Source: Amycolatopsis thailandensis (GTDB lineage Bacteria; Actinomycetota; Actinomycetes; Mycobacteriales; Pseudonocardiaceae). Taken from it: a stretch of DNA of 64,000 nt. A program made the translations under genes and the position numbers. The notes beneath the pieces are model-generated. The model did not search any database, was not told where the DNA came from, and saw nothing but the letters and a program-made list of their open reading frames with translations. Positions 35,278 to 43,369 of the stretch are shown piece by piece (position 1 is the first letter of the stretch; each line of letters starts with the position of its first letter). The stretch is from assembly GCF_002234405.1 (NCBI RefSeq), contig NZ_NMQT01000025.1:21525-85524 (forward strand), in the 5' to 3' direction.

Positions 35278-36561
35278 GTGAGTGATGACGTGGGGGTTGA
35301 GCAGCGCAAAGGTGTCCGCAAGCTGTTCGGCTCGATCGTCGTGGACACCCGGCCGCTCAAGATCCCCGCGTTCCGCCGCCTCTGGCTGTCCACCGCGGTC
35401 ACCGCCATCGGCAGCCAGCTCACCGCCGTCGCGGTCCCCAAACAGGTCTTCGACCTCACCGGCTCGTCGGCGTACGTCGGCCTGACCGGCCTCGTCGCGC
35501 TGATCCCCCTGCTCGTCTTCGGCCTCTGGGGCGGCGCCATCGCGGACGCCGTCGACCGCCGCAAGCTCCTGCTCGTCACCAACGTCGGGGTCACCGTCAC
35601 TTCGGCGGTCCTGTGGCTTCAGGCGTTCGTGAACATCGGCTCCGTCTGGCTCGTCCTGGCCCTGCTCGCGGCCAACCAGGCGTTCTTCGCGGTCAACATG
35701 CCGACCCGCAGCGCCGTCGTCGCCCGGCTGGTGCCGGACAACCTGATCGCGCCCGCGACCGCGCTGAGCAGCACGATGGCCACCTTCGGGGCGGTCTTCG
35801 GCCCACTGCTCGCCGGGTCGCTGATCCCGATCCTCGGCCTCTCGACGCTGTACCTGATCGACGTCGTCGCGCTGACCCTGACCCTCATCGCCGTCTGGAA
35901 GCTGCCCCCGATCCCGCCGCTCGGCGAGATCGCGCGCCGCGCCGGGATCCGCGACATCATCGACGGCTTCAAATACCTGGCGACCCAGAAGATCCTGCTG
36001 GCGTCCTTCCTCGTCGACATCATCGCGATGGTCGCGGGCATGCCGCGGGCGCTGATCCCGGAGATGGCGGAACGCACCTTCGGCGACCCGCCCGGCGGCG
36101 GACCGGCGCTGGGCTGGCTGTACGCCGCGCTCCCGGCGGGCGCGATGCTGATCGGGCTCTTCTCCGGCTGGCTGACCAAGATCGGCAAACAAGGTGCCGG
36201 CGTGATCATCTCGGTCTGCGTCTGGGGCGCCGCCATCGTCGGCTTCGGACTCGCGAACTCGCTGTGGCTCGCGGTCTTCTTCATGGCGCTCGCCGGGGCC
36301 GCCGACATGGTCAGCGCGATCTACCGGATGTCGATCCTGCAGGTCGCCACCACCGACGAGATGCGCGGACGGCTCCAGGGCGTGTTCACCGTCGTCGTCG
36401 CGGGCGGTCCGCGGATCGCCGACCTCACCCACGGCTGGGCTGCCGCCGGTGTCGGCACCGCGGCCGCCGCCTCGGGCGGCGGGGTGCTGGTCATCGTGCT
36501 GGTCGTCGCCGCCGCGCTGCTGATCCCGTCCTTCTGGCGGTACCGGGCCCCGGTGGACTGA
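35278..36561 (+). CDS. MFS exporter, MFS_3 (EntS-like) family
   Basis: 427 residues, twelve transmembrane helices. Loop 2-3 motif is GGAIADAVDRRKLL, and FAVNMPTRSAVVARLVP and YRMSILQVATTDEMRGRLQGV are typical of the family that includes the enterobactin exporter EntS and macrolide pumps. The GTG start follows a probable leaderless promoter. Likely drug or siderophore export; no siderophore genes are adjacent, so the substrate is open. Confidence 0.88.
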   Translation: MSDDVGVEQRKGVRKLFGSIVVDTRPLKIPAFRRLWLSTAVTAIGSQLTAVAVPKQVFDLTGSSAYVGLTGLVALIPLLVFGLWGGAIADAVDRRKLLLVTNVGVTVTSAVLWLQAFVNIGSVWLVLALLAANQAFFAVNMPTRSAVVARLVPDNLIAPATALSSTMATFGAVFGPLLAGSLIPILGLSTLYLIDVVALTLTLIAVWKLPPIPPLGEIARRAGIRDIIDGFKYLATQKILLASFLVDIIAMVAGMPRALIPEMAERTFGDPPGGGPALGWLYAALPAGAMLIGLFSGWLTKIGKQGAGVIISVCVWGAAIVGFGLANSLWLAVFFMALAGAADMVSAIYRMSILQVATTDEMRGRLQGVFTVVVAGGPRIADLTHGWAAAGVGTAAAASGGGVLVIVLVVAAALLIPSFWRYRAPVD

Positions 36562-36572
36562 TTCGCCGGGGC

Positions 36573-36578
36573 TATCGT
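36573..36578 (+). promoter_or_regulatory. Candidate -10 box of a leaderless promoter
   Basis: TATCGT lies 7 nt before the ATG at 36586, which lacks a ribosome binding site. Confidence 0.35.
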
Positions 36579-36585
36579 CGGGCCC

Positions 36586-37176
36586 ATGCGTATTTCACGA
36601 GCGATCGTCGGATTCGCCGCTGTCATCGCGACCCTTTCCGCCTGTTCTTCCGGGGACGGGAAGTCGGACAACGCGGCGAAGCCGTCGAGCCAGGCGCCCG
36701 CTCCGTCCTCCTCCGCCGCGCCGAGTTCTTCGGCCGCCCCCACCGGTGGCGCCGGTGCGAAGGAGCCGTGCGCGCTGCTCCCCGCCGAGGCCGTCTCGAA
36801 GGCGATCAACATCCAGGGCGTGACCTCGGCGCCGGGCCCGGTGCAGGACAACGCCGCCAACGGCGGCAAGGCCAAGAGCTGCGTCTACTCCGCCGCCGGC
36901 AAGCAGATCGGCGCGCTCGCCGTGACCCGCTTCGAAGGCAACAAGATCAAGTCCGCCGAGATGATCGCGGCGCTGAAGAAGGCGAAGGCGAACGCGAAGG
37001 ACGTCCCGGGAGTCGGTGAGGGCGCCATCTACTACACCGACGAGAACAAGACCGCGACGCTGGCGGCCGCCGAACTCGTGAACAACGTCCCGGTGCTGGT
37101 CAACTACACCGGACCGGTGAAGATGACGCAGGAGATGATGGCACCGCTGGTGAAGACCGCGGTCGACGCGAACTGA
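36586..37176 (+). CDS. Lipoprotein of the DUF3558-like type
   Basis: 196 residues. Signal peptide with lipobox LSAC (Cys20), a Ser/Pro/Ala linker (about 30-58), then a domain starting PCALLPAEAVSKAI with a second Cys in SCVYSAAG. These features match DUF3558-like Pseudonocardiaceae lipoproteins of unknown function. Stands alone between two transporters. Confidence 0.75.
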   Translation: MRISRAIVGFAAVIATLSACSSGDGKSDNAAKPSSQAPAPSSSAAPSSSAAPTGGAGAKEPCALLPAEAVSKAINIQGVTSAPGPVQDNAANGGKAKSCVYSAAGKQIGALAVTRFEGNKIKSAEMIAALKKAKANAKDVPGVGEGAIYYTDENKTATLAAAELVNNVPVLVNYTGPVKMTQEMMAPLVKTAVDAN

Positions 37177-37265
37177 TACCCCGAATCGGTCTCCGTCAAC
37201 CCGTGACGAAGAACTGACCAAATCGGACTGTCGGCCACAGACGTGATGCGGCACACTCTTGCCGC

Positions 37266-38651
37266 ATGGCGGACACGACGACAACGGAACAGGCCGGCCC
37301 TGCCGGTCAGCCGAGCCTCAAACGGGTCATGGGTTCCAAGCTCCTGCTGTTCTTCGTGGTGGGGGACATCATCGGGACGGGCGTCTACGCGCTCACCGGG
37401 CAAGTGGCGGGACGGGTTGGCGGCGCGCTGTGGCTGCCGTTCCTGATCGCCTTCGTGGTCGCGATCATGACCGCGTTCAGCTACCTGGAACTGGTCGGGA
37501 AGTACCCGCAGGCGGCGGGGGCCGCGCTGTACACGCACAAGGCGTTCAAGATCCGCTTCCTCACCTTCATGGTGGCGTTCGCGGTGATGTGTTCGGGGAT
37601 CACGTCGGCCTCGTCCGCGGCGAAGGCCTTCGGGGACACCTATCTCGCCGAGTTCATCACCGCGCCGATGCCACTGGTGGCGATCCTGTTCGTGATCGGG
37701 CTCGCGCTGATCAACTTCCGCGGGGTCTCCGAATCGGTGAAGACCAACGTGGTGCTGACCTGCATCGAGATCGGCGGTCTGCTGATCATCATCGGGGTCG
37801 GCGTCTGGGCGGTGCTCAACGGCAACGGGGACGCCTCGCGGCTGGTCGAGTTCGACACCGAGAACCAGACGATGCTGGTGGCGATCACCTCGGCGACGTC
37901 GCTGGCGTTCTTCGCGATGGTCGGTTTCGAGGACTCGGTCAACATGGCCGAGGAGTGCAAGGACCCGATCCGGATCTTCCCGAAGGCGATGCTGTGGGGC
38001 ATGGTCATCGCCGCGACCATCTACATCCTGGTCTCCGTGACCTCTTCGCTGCTGGTGCCCGCCGACGAGCTGGAGGCAGCCAAGAGCAGCGCGCTGCTGA
38101 AGGTGCTCGACGTCGGGGCGCCCGGGTTCCCGCGCGAGGTCTTCTCCGCGATCGGTCTCTTCGCGGTCATCAACTCGGCGCTGATCAACATGCTGATGGC
38201 CAGCCGCCTGCTCTACGGCATGGCGAACCAGCGGATCATCCCGAAGCAGCTCGGCACCGTGCACCCGTTCCGCCGCAGCCCGTGGGTGGCGATCGTGTTC
38301 ACCAGCGTCATCGCCATCGGTCTCGTGTCCTTTGTGGACATCAGCGTGCTCGGCGGTACGACGGCGTTGCTGCTGCTGGCCGTCTTCGCCATCGTCAACG
38401 TCGCCGTGCTGGTGCTGCGCAAGGAAAAGTCGGCGCACAAGCATTTCCGTGCGCCGACCATCGTCCCGGTGCTGGCCGCGATCTTCTGCGTCTACCTGGT
38501 GACCCCGTTGTCCGGGCGGCCCGCGCGTGACTACAAGGTCGCCGCGATCCTGCTCGGTGTCGGTGTCGTGCTGTGGGGGATCAACTGGCTCGTCATGCGG
38601 GCGACGCACAGCGAGGAGGACCGGCAGCCCATCGAGCCGCCGGTCGGCTGA
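37266..38651 (+). CDS. Amino acid permease, APC family
   Basis: 461 residues with about twelve transmembrane helices. The first unwound helix contains GDIIGTGVYALTG, the substrate-backbone site of the APC superfamily. FSYLELVGKYPQAAGAALYTHKAF and MVGFEDSVNMAEECKDP follow. Uptake of amino acids or amines by proton symport. The ATG lies 8 nt after CACACT, again without a ribosome binding site. It is convergent with the next gene at 3 bp distance. Confidence 0.9.
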   Translation: MADTTTTEQAGPAGQPSLKRVMGSKLLLFFVVGDIIGTGVYALTGQVAGRVGGALWLPFLIAFVVAIMTAFSYLELVGKYPQAAGAALYTHKAFKIRFLTFMVAFAVMCSGITSASSAAKAFGDTYLAEFITAPMPLVAILFVIGLALINFRGVSESVKTNVVLTCIEIGGLLIIIGVGVWAVLNGNGDASRLVEFDTENQTMLVAITSATSLAFFAMVGFEDSVNMAEECKDPIRIFPKAMLWGMVIAATIYILVSVTSSLLVPADELEAAKSSALLKVLDVGAPGFPREVFSAIGLFAVINSALINMLMASRLLYGMANQRIIPKQLGTVHPFRRSPWVAIVFTSVIAIGLVSFVDISVLGGTTALLLLAVFAIVNVAVLVLRKEKSAHKHFRAPTIVPVLAAIFCVYLVTPLSGRPARDYKVAAILLGVGVVLWGINWLVMRATHSEEDRQPIEPPVG

Positions 38652-38654
38652 CCC

Positions 38655-39482
38655 CTATCCGCGGCTGAGGGCCTGGTACTCCACTGGGCTGTGGGCCGAG
38701 AACACGGTGATCTCGTCGGCGTGTTCTGGGCTCAGCTCCCGCAGCCGTTCGACGTTCTCCAGACGCGGCTTGCGCAGCGTCTGCACCATGTTCTGGAACG
38801 CGGTCATCCCCGGCGGGCAGTGCGGTTTCACCGGATCCATCTGACCGTGGAAGAAGTACGCGTCACCCGCGTGCAGCAGCCAGCCGTCGCCGGTGTCGAC
38901 CGCGACCCCGGTGTGGCCCTTGGTGTGTCCCGCGAGCGGCACCAGCAGGATCTCCGGCGGCAGGCCCTTGAGCTCGCGGACGGCCTGGAAGCCGAACCAC
39001 TCGTCACCGGCCTCGTCGTAGGTGCTCCACAAGGGACGGTGGGCGAACTGGTTGGCGCGGAACCGGAACTTCTCGCTCGCGTTCGCGGGTGAGGTCGCCG
39101 CGTCGTGCTCCGAGGTGCGGACGTGCACGACCGCGTTCGGGAAGTCCGCGAGCCCGCCCGCGTGATCGACGTCGAGGTGGGTGCAGACGATGTGCCGCAC
39201 GTCCTCCGGCTTGTGGCCGAGCGCTTCGATCTGGTGGGCGGCCGTTTCCACCTCGACCGGCTTCGCGCCGACCATGATCGTGAACGGCGTGCCGAGCCAC
39301 GCGCCGGGATTCGCGACACCCTTGCGGCCGAAACCGGTGTCCACCAGCACGAGCCCGTCGCCGGTCTCGATCAGAAGGCAGTGCGCCACCAGCTCCGAGC
39401 GGCGCAGCAGACCGGGCTGGCCGTCGAGGAACTTGCCTCCCGGCGCCCGCATCGTGCCGCAGTTCAGATGGTGGACCTTCAT
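38655..39482 (-). CDS. Metallo-beta-lactamase-fold hydrolase (copy 1)
   Basis: 275 residues. The metal site is in THLDVDHAGGL, with further ligand His and Asp residues in LAGHTKGHTGV, HAGDAYFFHGQ and the final SAHSPVEY. The layout resembles N-acyl homoserine lactonases or other MBL esterases; substrate unknown. It shares about half its residues with the upstream gene (39479), beginning with the same M-VHHLNCGTMR, so it is a tandem duplicate. The genes overlap by 4 bp. Confidence 0.88.
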   Translation of the reverse strand: MKVHHLNCGTMRAPGGKFLDGQPGLLRRSELVAHCLLIETGDGLVLVDTGFGRKGVANPGAWLGTPFTIMVGAKPVEVETAAHQIEALGHKPEDVRHIVCTHLDVDHAGGLADFPNAVVHVRTSEHDAATSPANASEKFRFRANQFAHRPLWSTYDEAGDEWFGFQAVRELKGLPPEILLVPLAGHTKGHTGVAVDTGDGWLLHAGDAYFFHGQMDPVKPHCPPGMTAFQNMVQTLRKPRLENVERLRELSPEHADEITVFSAHSPVEYQALSRG

Positions 39483-40309
39483 AGCCTGCTCCTCTGGCTG
39501 AGCCGTTCGAATGCGGTGGCGTCGTGCGCGGCGAAGACCGTCACTTCGTCACCGTTGTTACTGACAAGTTCGCGCAGCCGGCGCTGGTTGTCCAGTCGTG
39601 CGGTTTTCTCCGTCTGCATGTACGACTCGAAGAAGCCGAGTGCGAAGGGGATGTGCGGCTTTTCCGCCAGTTCGCCGCCGTGGAAGACGGCGTCACCGGC
39701 GTTGAGGAGCCAGCCGTCACCCGTGTCGACAGCGACGCCGGCGTGGCCGCGGGTGTGCCCGGCGAGGGGGATGATCAGCACGTCCGGAACCCCTTCGAGC
39801 TCGCGGACGGCGTCGAAACCGAACCAGGGCTCGCCGTCGGCGCGGTACGACTTCCAGATCGGGCCGTGGCTGAACTGGACCTTCCGGTAGCGGCCGGCCT
39901 CCTTGCGGTCGACCGGCTTTTCGAGCGCCTGGAGCTCGCGGGCGTGCACGTGGACCCGCGCCCGCGGGAAGTCGACGAGCCCGCCCGCGTGATCGAGGTC
40001 GAGGTGGGTGAGCACGATGTCGCGCACGTCGGCCGGGTCGAAGCCGAGTTCGCGGATCTGCGTGGTGGCGCTGAGGTCGTCGTCGCTGTCGGGGTGGACC
40101 AGCCGGACGAAACCGGCGCCGAGCCATTCGGCCGGCCGGGTGACTGTCGGGGTCCCGACGCCGGTCTCGATGAGCACGAGCCCGGTGTCGGTCTCCAGTA
40201 GAAGGCAGTGGCAGATCAGTTCCGCGCGGCGGAACAGGCCGGGTTTGCCGTCGACGAGTTTGCCGCCGAGTGGCCGCATGGTCCCGCAGTTGAGATGGTG
40301 GACGCGCAT
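39479..40309 (-). CDS. Metallo-beta-lactamase-fold hydrolase (copy 2)
   Basis: 276 residues. Metal motif THLDLDHAGGL, LAGHTRGHAGV, NAGDAVFHGGEL and AAHDATAFERL. Paralogue of 38655-39482 with different loops around the active site, suggesting different substrates. Its ATG is coupled to the TetR stop (TGATG). The likely operon is TetR, copy 2, copy 1. Confidence 0.88.
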   Translation of the reverse strand: MRVHHLNCGTMRPLGGKLVDGKPGLFRRAELICHCLLLETDTGLVLIETGVGTPTVTRPAEWLGAGFVRLVHPDSDDDLSATTQIRELGFDPADVRDIVLTHLDLDHAGGLVDFPRARVHVHARELQALEKPVDRKEAGRYRKVQFSHGPIWKSYRADGEPWFGFDAVRELEGVPDVLIIPLAGHTRGHAGVAVDTGDGWLLNAGDAVFHGGELAEKPHIPFALGFFESYMQTEKTARLDNQRRLRELVSNNGDEVTVFAAHDATAFERLSQRSRL

Positions 40310-40872
40310 CAGGGCAGCTCCCGTTCGAGTGTGGTGCGAAGGTGAGGGGCGATCGCGCGCAGCGGCGCGGTGTCGTGCAACGTCTTGGCCAGCAGCAAGC
40401 CGCCCTCGACGGCGGCGAGGACGACTGTCGCCAGGTGAGCCGCCTTGTCGGTGTTCAGCGCTTCGGCGATCAGGGTGTGCCAGGAGGTGTAACCGTCGGC
40501 GCAGGCCCGGCGGATCTCCTCGCTGTCACCCGACGCGTCGAGCGCGACCGTCGCGAGCGGGCAACCTCGCTGGAAATTCGACTCCTCCAAGGACTTCGCG
40601 AGCGCGTCGACGACGTTCTCGATGCCCGTGATCACGTCGGGCGAGCTCGCGACGATCGTGCGCAGCTGGTCGCAGAGCCGATCGGCGGACTGGCGGATGG
40701 CCTCGGCGGCCAGCTGTTCCTTGCCGCCGGGGAAGTGGAAGTAGAGCGATCCCTTGGGCGCGCCGACGGCGGCGACGAGCTGGTTGAGACCGGTGGCGTG
40801 ATAACCCTGCTGGTGGAAGAGCTCGGCGGCGGAGTCGAGCATGCGCTGCCGGGTGTCGGTGCGGCGGACCAT
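40309..40872 (-). CDS. TetR-family regulator, LmrA/YxaF-like
   Basis: 187 residues. The helix-turn-helix contains LNQLVAAVGAPKGSLYFHFPGGKEQL, and the C-terminal part starting RGCPLATVALDASG is of the LmrA/YxaF type (TetR_C_33). It heads the operon with the two MBL hydrolases. A 20-bp palindrome at 40901-40920 lies 28 bp upstream of its start, its probable operator. Confidence 0.9.
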   Translation of the reverse strand: MVRRTDTRQRMLDSAAELFHQQGYHATGLNQLVAAVGAPKGSLYFHFPGGKEQLAAEAIRQSADRLCDQLRTIVASSPDVITGIENVVDALAKSLEESNFQRGCPLATVALDASGDSEEIRRACADGYTSWHTLIAEALNTDKAAHLATVVLAAVEGGLLLAKTLHDTAPLRAIAPHLRTTLERELP

Positions 40873-40900
40873 GCGACCGACTGTAGCTCAAACTATGACG

Positions 40901-40920
40901 ACCGGTCTAGTAAGACTGGT
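40901..40920. promoter_or_regulatory. TetR-type operator, ACCGGTCT-AGTA-AGACTGGT
   Basis: The 8-bp arms pair at 7 of 8 positions around AGTA. The core resembles the TAGACCGGTCTA-like boxes of LmrA/YxaF regulators. Located between the TetR gene and the AbiEi-like gene, overlapping the next repeat by 2 bp. Confidence 0.55.
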
Positions 40921-40958
40921 TTACACAAACCCTCTGTTTTACGAATGTTTGTGTAAAC
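40919..40958. promoter_or_regulatory. 12-bp perfect inverted repeat with 16-bp spacer
   Basis: GTTTACACAAAC (40919-40930) and GTTTGTGTAAAC (40947-40958) are exactly complementary and lie 38-77 bp before the AbiEi-like gene. AbiEi antitoxins repress their own promoters through inverted repeats, so this is a plausible autoregulatory site. Confidence 0.6.
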
Positions 40959-40995
40959 TGGGCAGTGAACCGACCGGCGGCCGAAGGGAGCGGAC

Positions 40996-41697
40996 ATGGT
41001 CGACTCGGCCCAGTTGCTCCCGGTCGCGCGGGCGGCGCAGGTTCTGGACATTTCACGAGAGCGCGTCCGCGAACTCGTGCACGGCGGCAGGCTCGACGCG
41101 ATTCGGATCGGCCGCGAACTGCTGATCGATGCCCGATCGGTCGAGCATCGGAAGAGCGTGGTGAAGCCCGCTGCCGGCCGCCCGCTTTCCGCGCGGATGG
41201 CCTGGGGATTCTTGTGGTCGCTGAGCGGCTGTCACCCGTCGTGGATCTCGCCGTCCGAGCGGGTCCGGCTCAAGCGCTACGCGCAGGAACGCGAGCCCGC
41301 TCAATGGCCGCGCCTGCTCTCCGGCCGTGCGCGCGTGTACCGCGTCCGGATGCTGGCGGGCCCGCTCGCACGGCTGCGGGAGGACCCGCATGCTGTCGTC
41401 AGCGGCCCGGCCGCCGCTGGTCATTACGGTGCCGATTTGATGGCGGGGGGCGCGGACGAGGAGTTCTACGTGGACGCCGCCCGTTTCGAGGACCTCGCGC
41501 GGTCACGACGGCTTCGACTGGACAGTGCGGAGCCCAACGCGGTGATCCGCGTTCCGGCCCTGTCTGGAGTTCTTCGTCCGCCGGGATCGGACGGCTACGC
41601 GATCCCGGCGGCCGTCGCGGCGGATCTGCTCGATGCCGGGGATGAGCGCTCTGTCCTTGCGGCGCAACAACTTCTCACCCTTACAGTAAGCCGGTGA
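40996..41697 (+). CDS. HTH protein, probable AbiEi-like antitoxin (solitary)
   Basis: 233 residues. An excisionase-type helix-turn-helix (about 9-52, VARAAQVLDISRERVRELV) is followed by an AbiEi-like region (GRPLSARMAW, then DPHAVVSGPAAAGHYGADL). Such proteins are normally paired with an AbiEii-type nucleotidyltransferase toxin; none is present here. GAAGGGAGCGG precedes the ATG. The TGA at 41695 lies in the long inverted repeat at 41691, and the same frame stays open after that TGA on the far side of the repeat (41752-41829). That suggests an element inserted near the gene's end or a lost partner. Confidence 0.7.
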   Translation: MVDSAQLLPVARAAQVLDISRERVRELVHGGRLDAIRIGRELLIDARSVEHRKSVVKPAAGRPLSARMAWGFLWSLSGCHPSWISPSERVRLKRYAQEREPAQWPRLLSGRARVYRVRMLAGPLARLREDPHAVVSGPAAAGHYGADLMAGGADEEFYVDAARFEDLARSRRLRLDSAEPNAVIRVPALSGVLRPPGSDGYAIPAAVAADLLDAGDERSVLAAQQLLTLTVSR

Positions 41698-41759
41698 TGT
41701 CCCCAATGTGGCATTGGGGACGCTCAATGTCTCCAATGTGGCATTGGGGACATCACCGG
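41691..41759. repeat. Inverted repeat, CCCCAATGTGGCATTGGGG family, at a gene end
   Basis: The 18-bp outer arms CCGGTGATGTCCCCAATG (41691-41708) and 41742-41759 pair perfectly. Inside are two direct copies of a small palindrome CCCCAATG-TGG-CATTGGGG (41701-41719; the second, 41731-41749, begins CTCCAATG). The loop core ACGCTCARTGTC is shared with 14167-14225. It contains the stop codon of the AbiEi-like gene. Confidence 0.75.
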
Positions 41760-41829
41760 TTTCGTCGCCTTCGTCCGCGAGATCCTCGGTGCCGCGTACG
41801 CCGAGGCGCTAGACGCCGATCGCGGACGC
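41752..41829 (+). pseudogene. Possible gene remnant: 25-codon coding-like tail
   Basis: In the same frame as the AbiEi-like gene, 41752-41829 reads ITGFVAFVREILGAAYAEAL and onward to a TGA, with G or C at most third positions although no minus-strand gene covers 41752-41808. It may be the original C-terminus of the AbiEi-like gene, cut off by the repeat, or the end of a deleted toxin partner. It overlaps the convergent acyl-CoA ligase end by 21 bp. Confidence 0.35.
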
Positions 41830-43317
41830 TGAACCGCCGAACTGTTGCCGCAGCTCGCGTTTGAGAAGTTTCCCGGAAGCGTTCTTCGGCAGTTCGCCGA
41901 GGAAGTGCACCGACTTCGGCACCTTGTGCGCCGCCAGTGACTTCTTGGCGAACTCGATCAACTCCGCTTCCTCGACGGACTCCTTCGCCACGACCACCGC
42001 GGCGATCGCCTCGATCCAGCGTTCGTGCGGCAGGCCGACGACGGCGACCTCGGCGACGGCGGGGTGTGCGTACAGCGCGTCCTCCACCTCGCGCGACGCG
42101 ACGAGCACGCCGCCGGTGTTGACGACGTCCTTGATCCGGTCGACCACGAACAGGTAACCCTCCTCGTCCTGGCGCACCAGATCGCCGGAGTGGAACCAGC
42201 CACCCGTGAAAGCCTCCACCGACTCCTCGGGCTTGCCCCAGTAACCCGTGCATAGCTGGGGAGAGCGGTACACGACCTCGCCGAGTTCGCCCGGCGGGAG
42301 GTCGTTCATATCGGCGTCCACCACGCGCGTCTCGACGAACAAGACCGGGCGGCCGATGGAATCCGGTCGCGCGTCGTGCTCTTCGGGGCGCAGCACTGTC
42401 GCGAGTGGACCGATCTCCGACTGGCCGAAGCAGTTGTAGAAACCGACCCCCGGCAGCTGTCCGCGGAGTTTGTCCAGCACCGGCACGGGCATGATCGACG
42501 CGCCGTAGTACGCCTTGGTGAGACCGCTCAGATCCGCGTCCGCGAGGCCGGGGTGATTCGCGAGTCCCACCCAGACGGTCGGCGGGAAGAAGAGGGAAGT
42601 GACGCCCTGGCGCGGGATCCGCGCGAGGATGTCGCCGAGATCGGGCGCCTCGACGAGATGGTTCGTCGCGCCGACGGCCAGACCCGGCATGAGGAACACG
42701 TGCATCTGCGCCGAGTGGTACAGCGGCAGCGCGTGCAGCGGCACGTCGCGGTCGCTCAGGTCGAGCGCGGCGATGCAGGACGAGTATTCGTGCACCAGCG
42801 CGCGATGGGTGAGCATCGCGCCCTTCGGCCGGGAGGTCGTCCCGGAGGTGTAGAGCAGCTGTACGAGATCGTCGTCCGCGACACCGGACTCCTCGTGCGG
42901 GACGACGGTCTCGTCGAGCGCCCAGCCGAGAATGTCCGAAGTGGACTTATGGTCGGACGTCACGTGCTCGGCCAGCGCGGGATCGACGAAGGCGACAGCG
43001 GGTTCGGACTGGGTGAGCAGGTACTCGAGTTCTTCGCCGCGAGCGTTGAAGTTCACCGGCACGTGCACCAGCCCGGCCCGCGCGCAACCGAGGTACAGCA
43101 ACAGGTACGCGTCGGAGTTCTTTCCGAACGCCGCGACGCGGTCACCGTGGACGAGTCCGCTTTCGAGCAGCTTCGCCGCGACCCGGCCCGCCGCGCGGTC
43201 GAGCTCCGCGTACGTCCACACGCGATCGGCGAACGTGAGCGCGACCCTGCCCGGGACGCGGCGCGCGCTCCGCTCCAGGACACGGCCGACGGTGCTGGGG
43301 TAGCCGGGAACGGTCAT
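41809..43317 (-). CDS. Acyl-CoA synthetase (AMP-forming), FadD-like
   Basis: 502 residues. Adenylate-forming family: P-loop LLYTSGTTSRPKGAMLTH, then GELGEVVYRSPQLCTGYW, GWFHSGDLVRQDEEGYLF and the hinge DRIKDVVNTGGV. The catalytic lysine is in NASGKLLKRELR. It activates a carboxylic acid, probably a fatty acid, with ATP and CoA. No thioester partner is adjacent. Single gene, divergent from the epimerase gene. Confidence 0.93.
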   Translation of the reverse strand: MTVPGYPSTVGRVLERSARRVPGRVALTFADRVWTYAELDRAAGRVAAKLLESGLVHGDRVAAFGKNSDAYLLLYLGCARAGLVHVPVNFNARGEELEYLLTQSEPAVAFVDPALAEHVTSDHKSTSDILGWALDETVVPHEESGVADDDLVQLLYTSGTTSRPKGAMLTHRALVHEYSSCIAALDLSDRDVPLHALPLYHSAQMHVFLMPGLAVGATNHLVEAPDLGDILARIPRQGVTSLFFPPTVWVGLANHPGLADADLSGLTKAYYGASIMPVPVLDKLRGQLPGVGFYNCFGQSEIGPLATVLRPEEHDARPDSIGRPVLFVETRVVDADMNDLPPGELGEVVYRSPQLCTGYWGKPEESVEAFTGGWFHSGDLVRQDEEGYLFVVDRIKDVVNTGGVLVASREVEDALYAHPAVAEVAVVGLPHERWIEAIAAVVVAKESVEEAELIEFAKKSLAAHKVPKSVHFLGELPKNASGKLLKRELRQQFGGSASAIGV

Positions 43318-43356
43318 CGCGGCGGTCTCCTTCGTCCGGGCGGGGCATTCTCACAG

Positions 43357-43362
43357 TAACCT
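43357..43362 (+). promoter_or_regulatory. Candidate -10 box of a leaderless promoter
   Basis: TAACCT lies 7 nt before the ATG at 43370, and no ribosome binding site is present. Confidence 0.4.
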
Positions 43363-43369
43363 CGTCGGC

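Noticed and set aside
38655..40309. A frameshifted single gene split in two
   Set aside because: Each copy has a complete set of metal motifs and its own start; they are duplicates, not halves.
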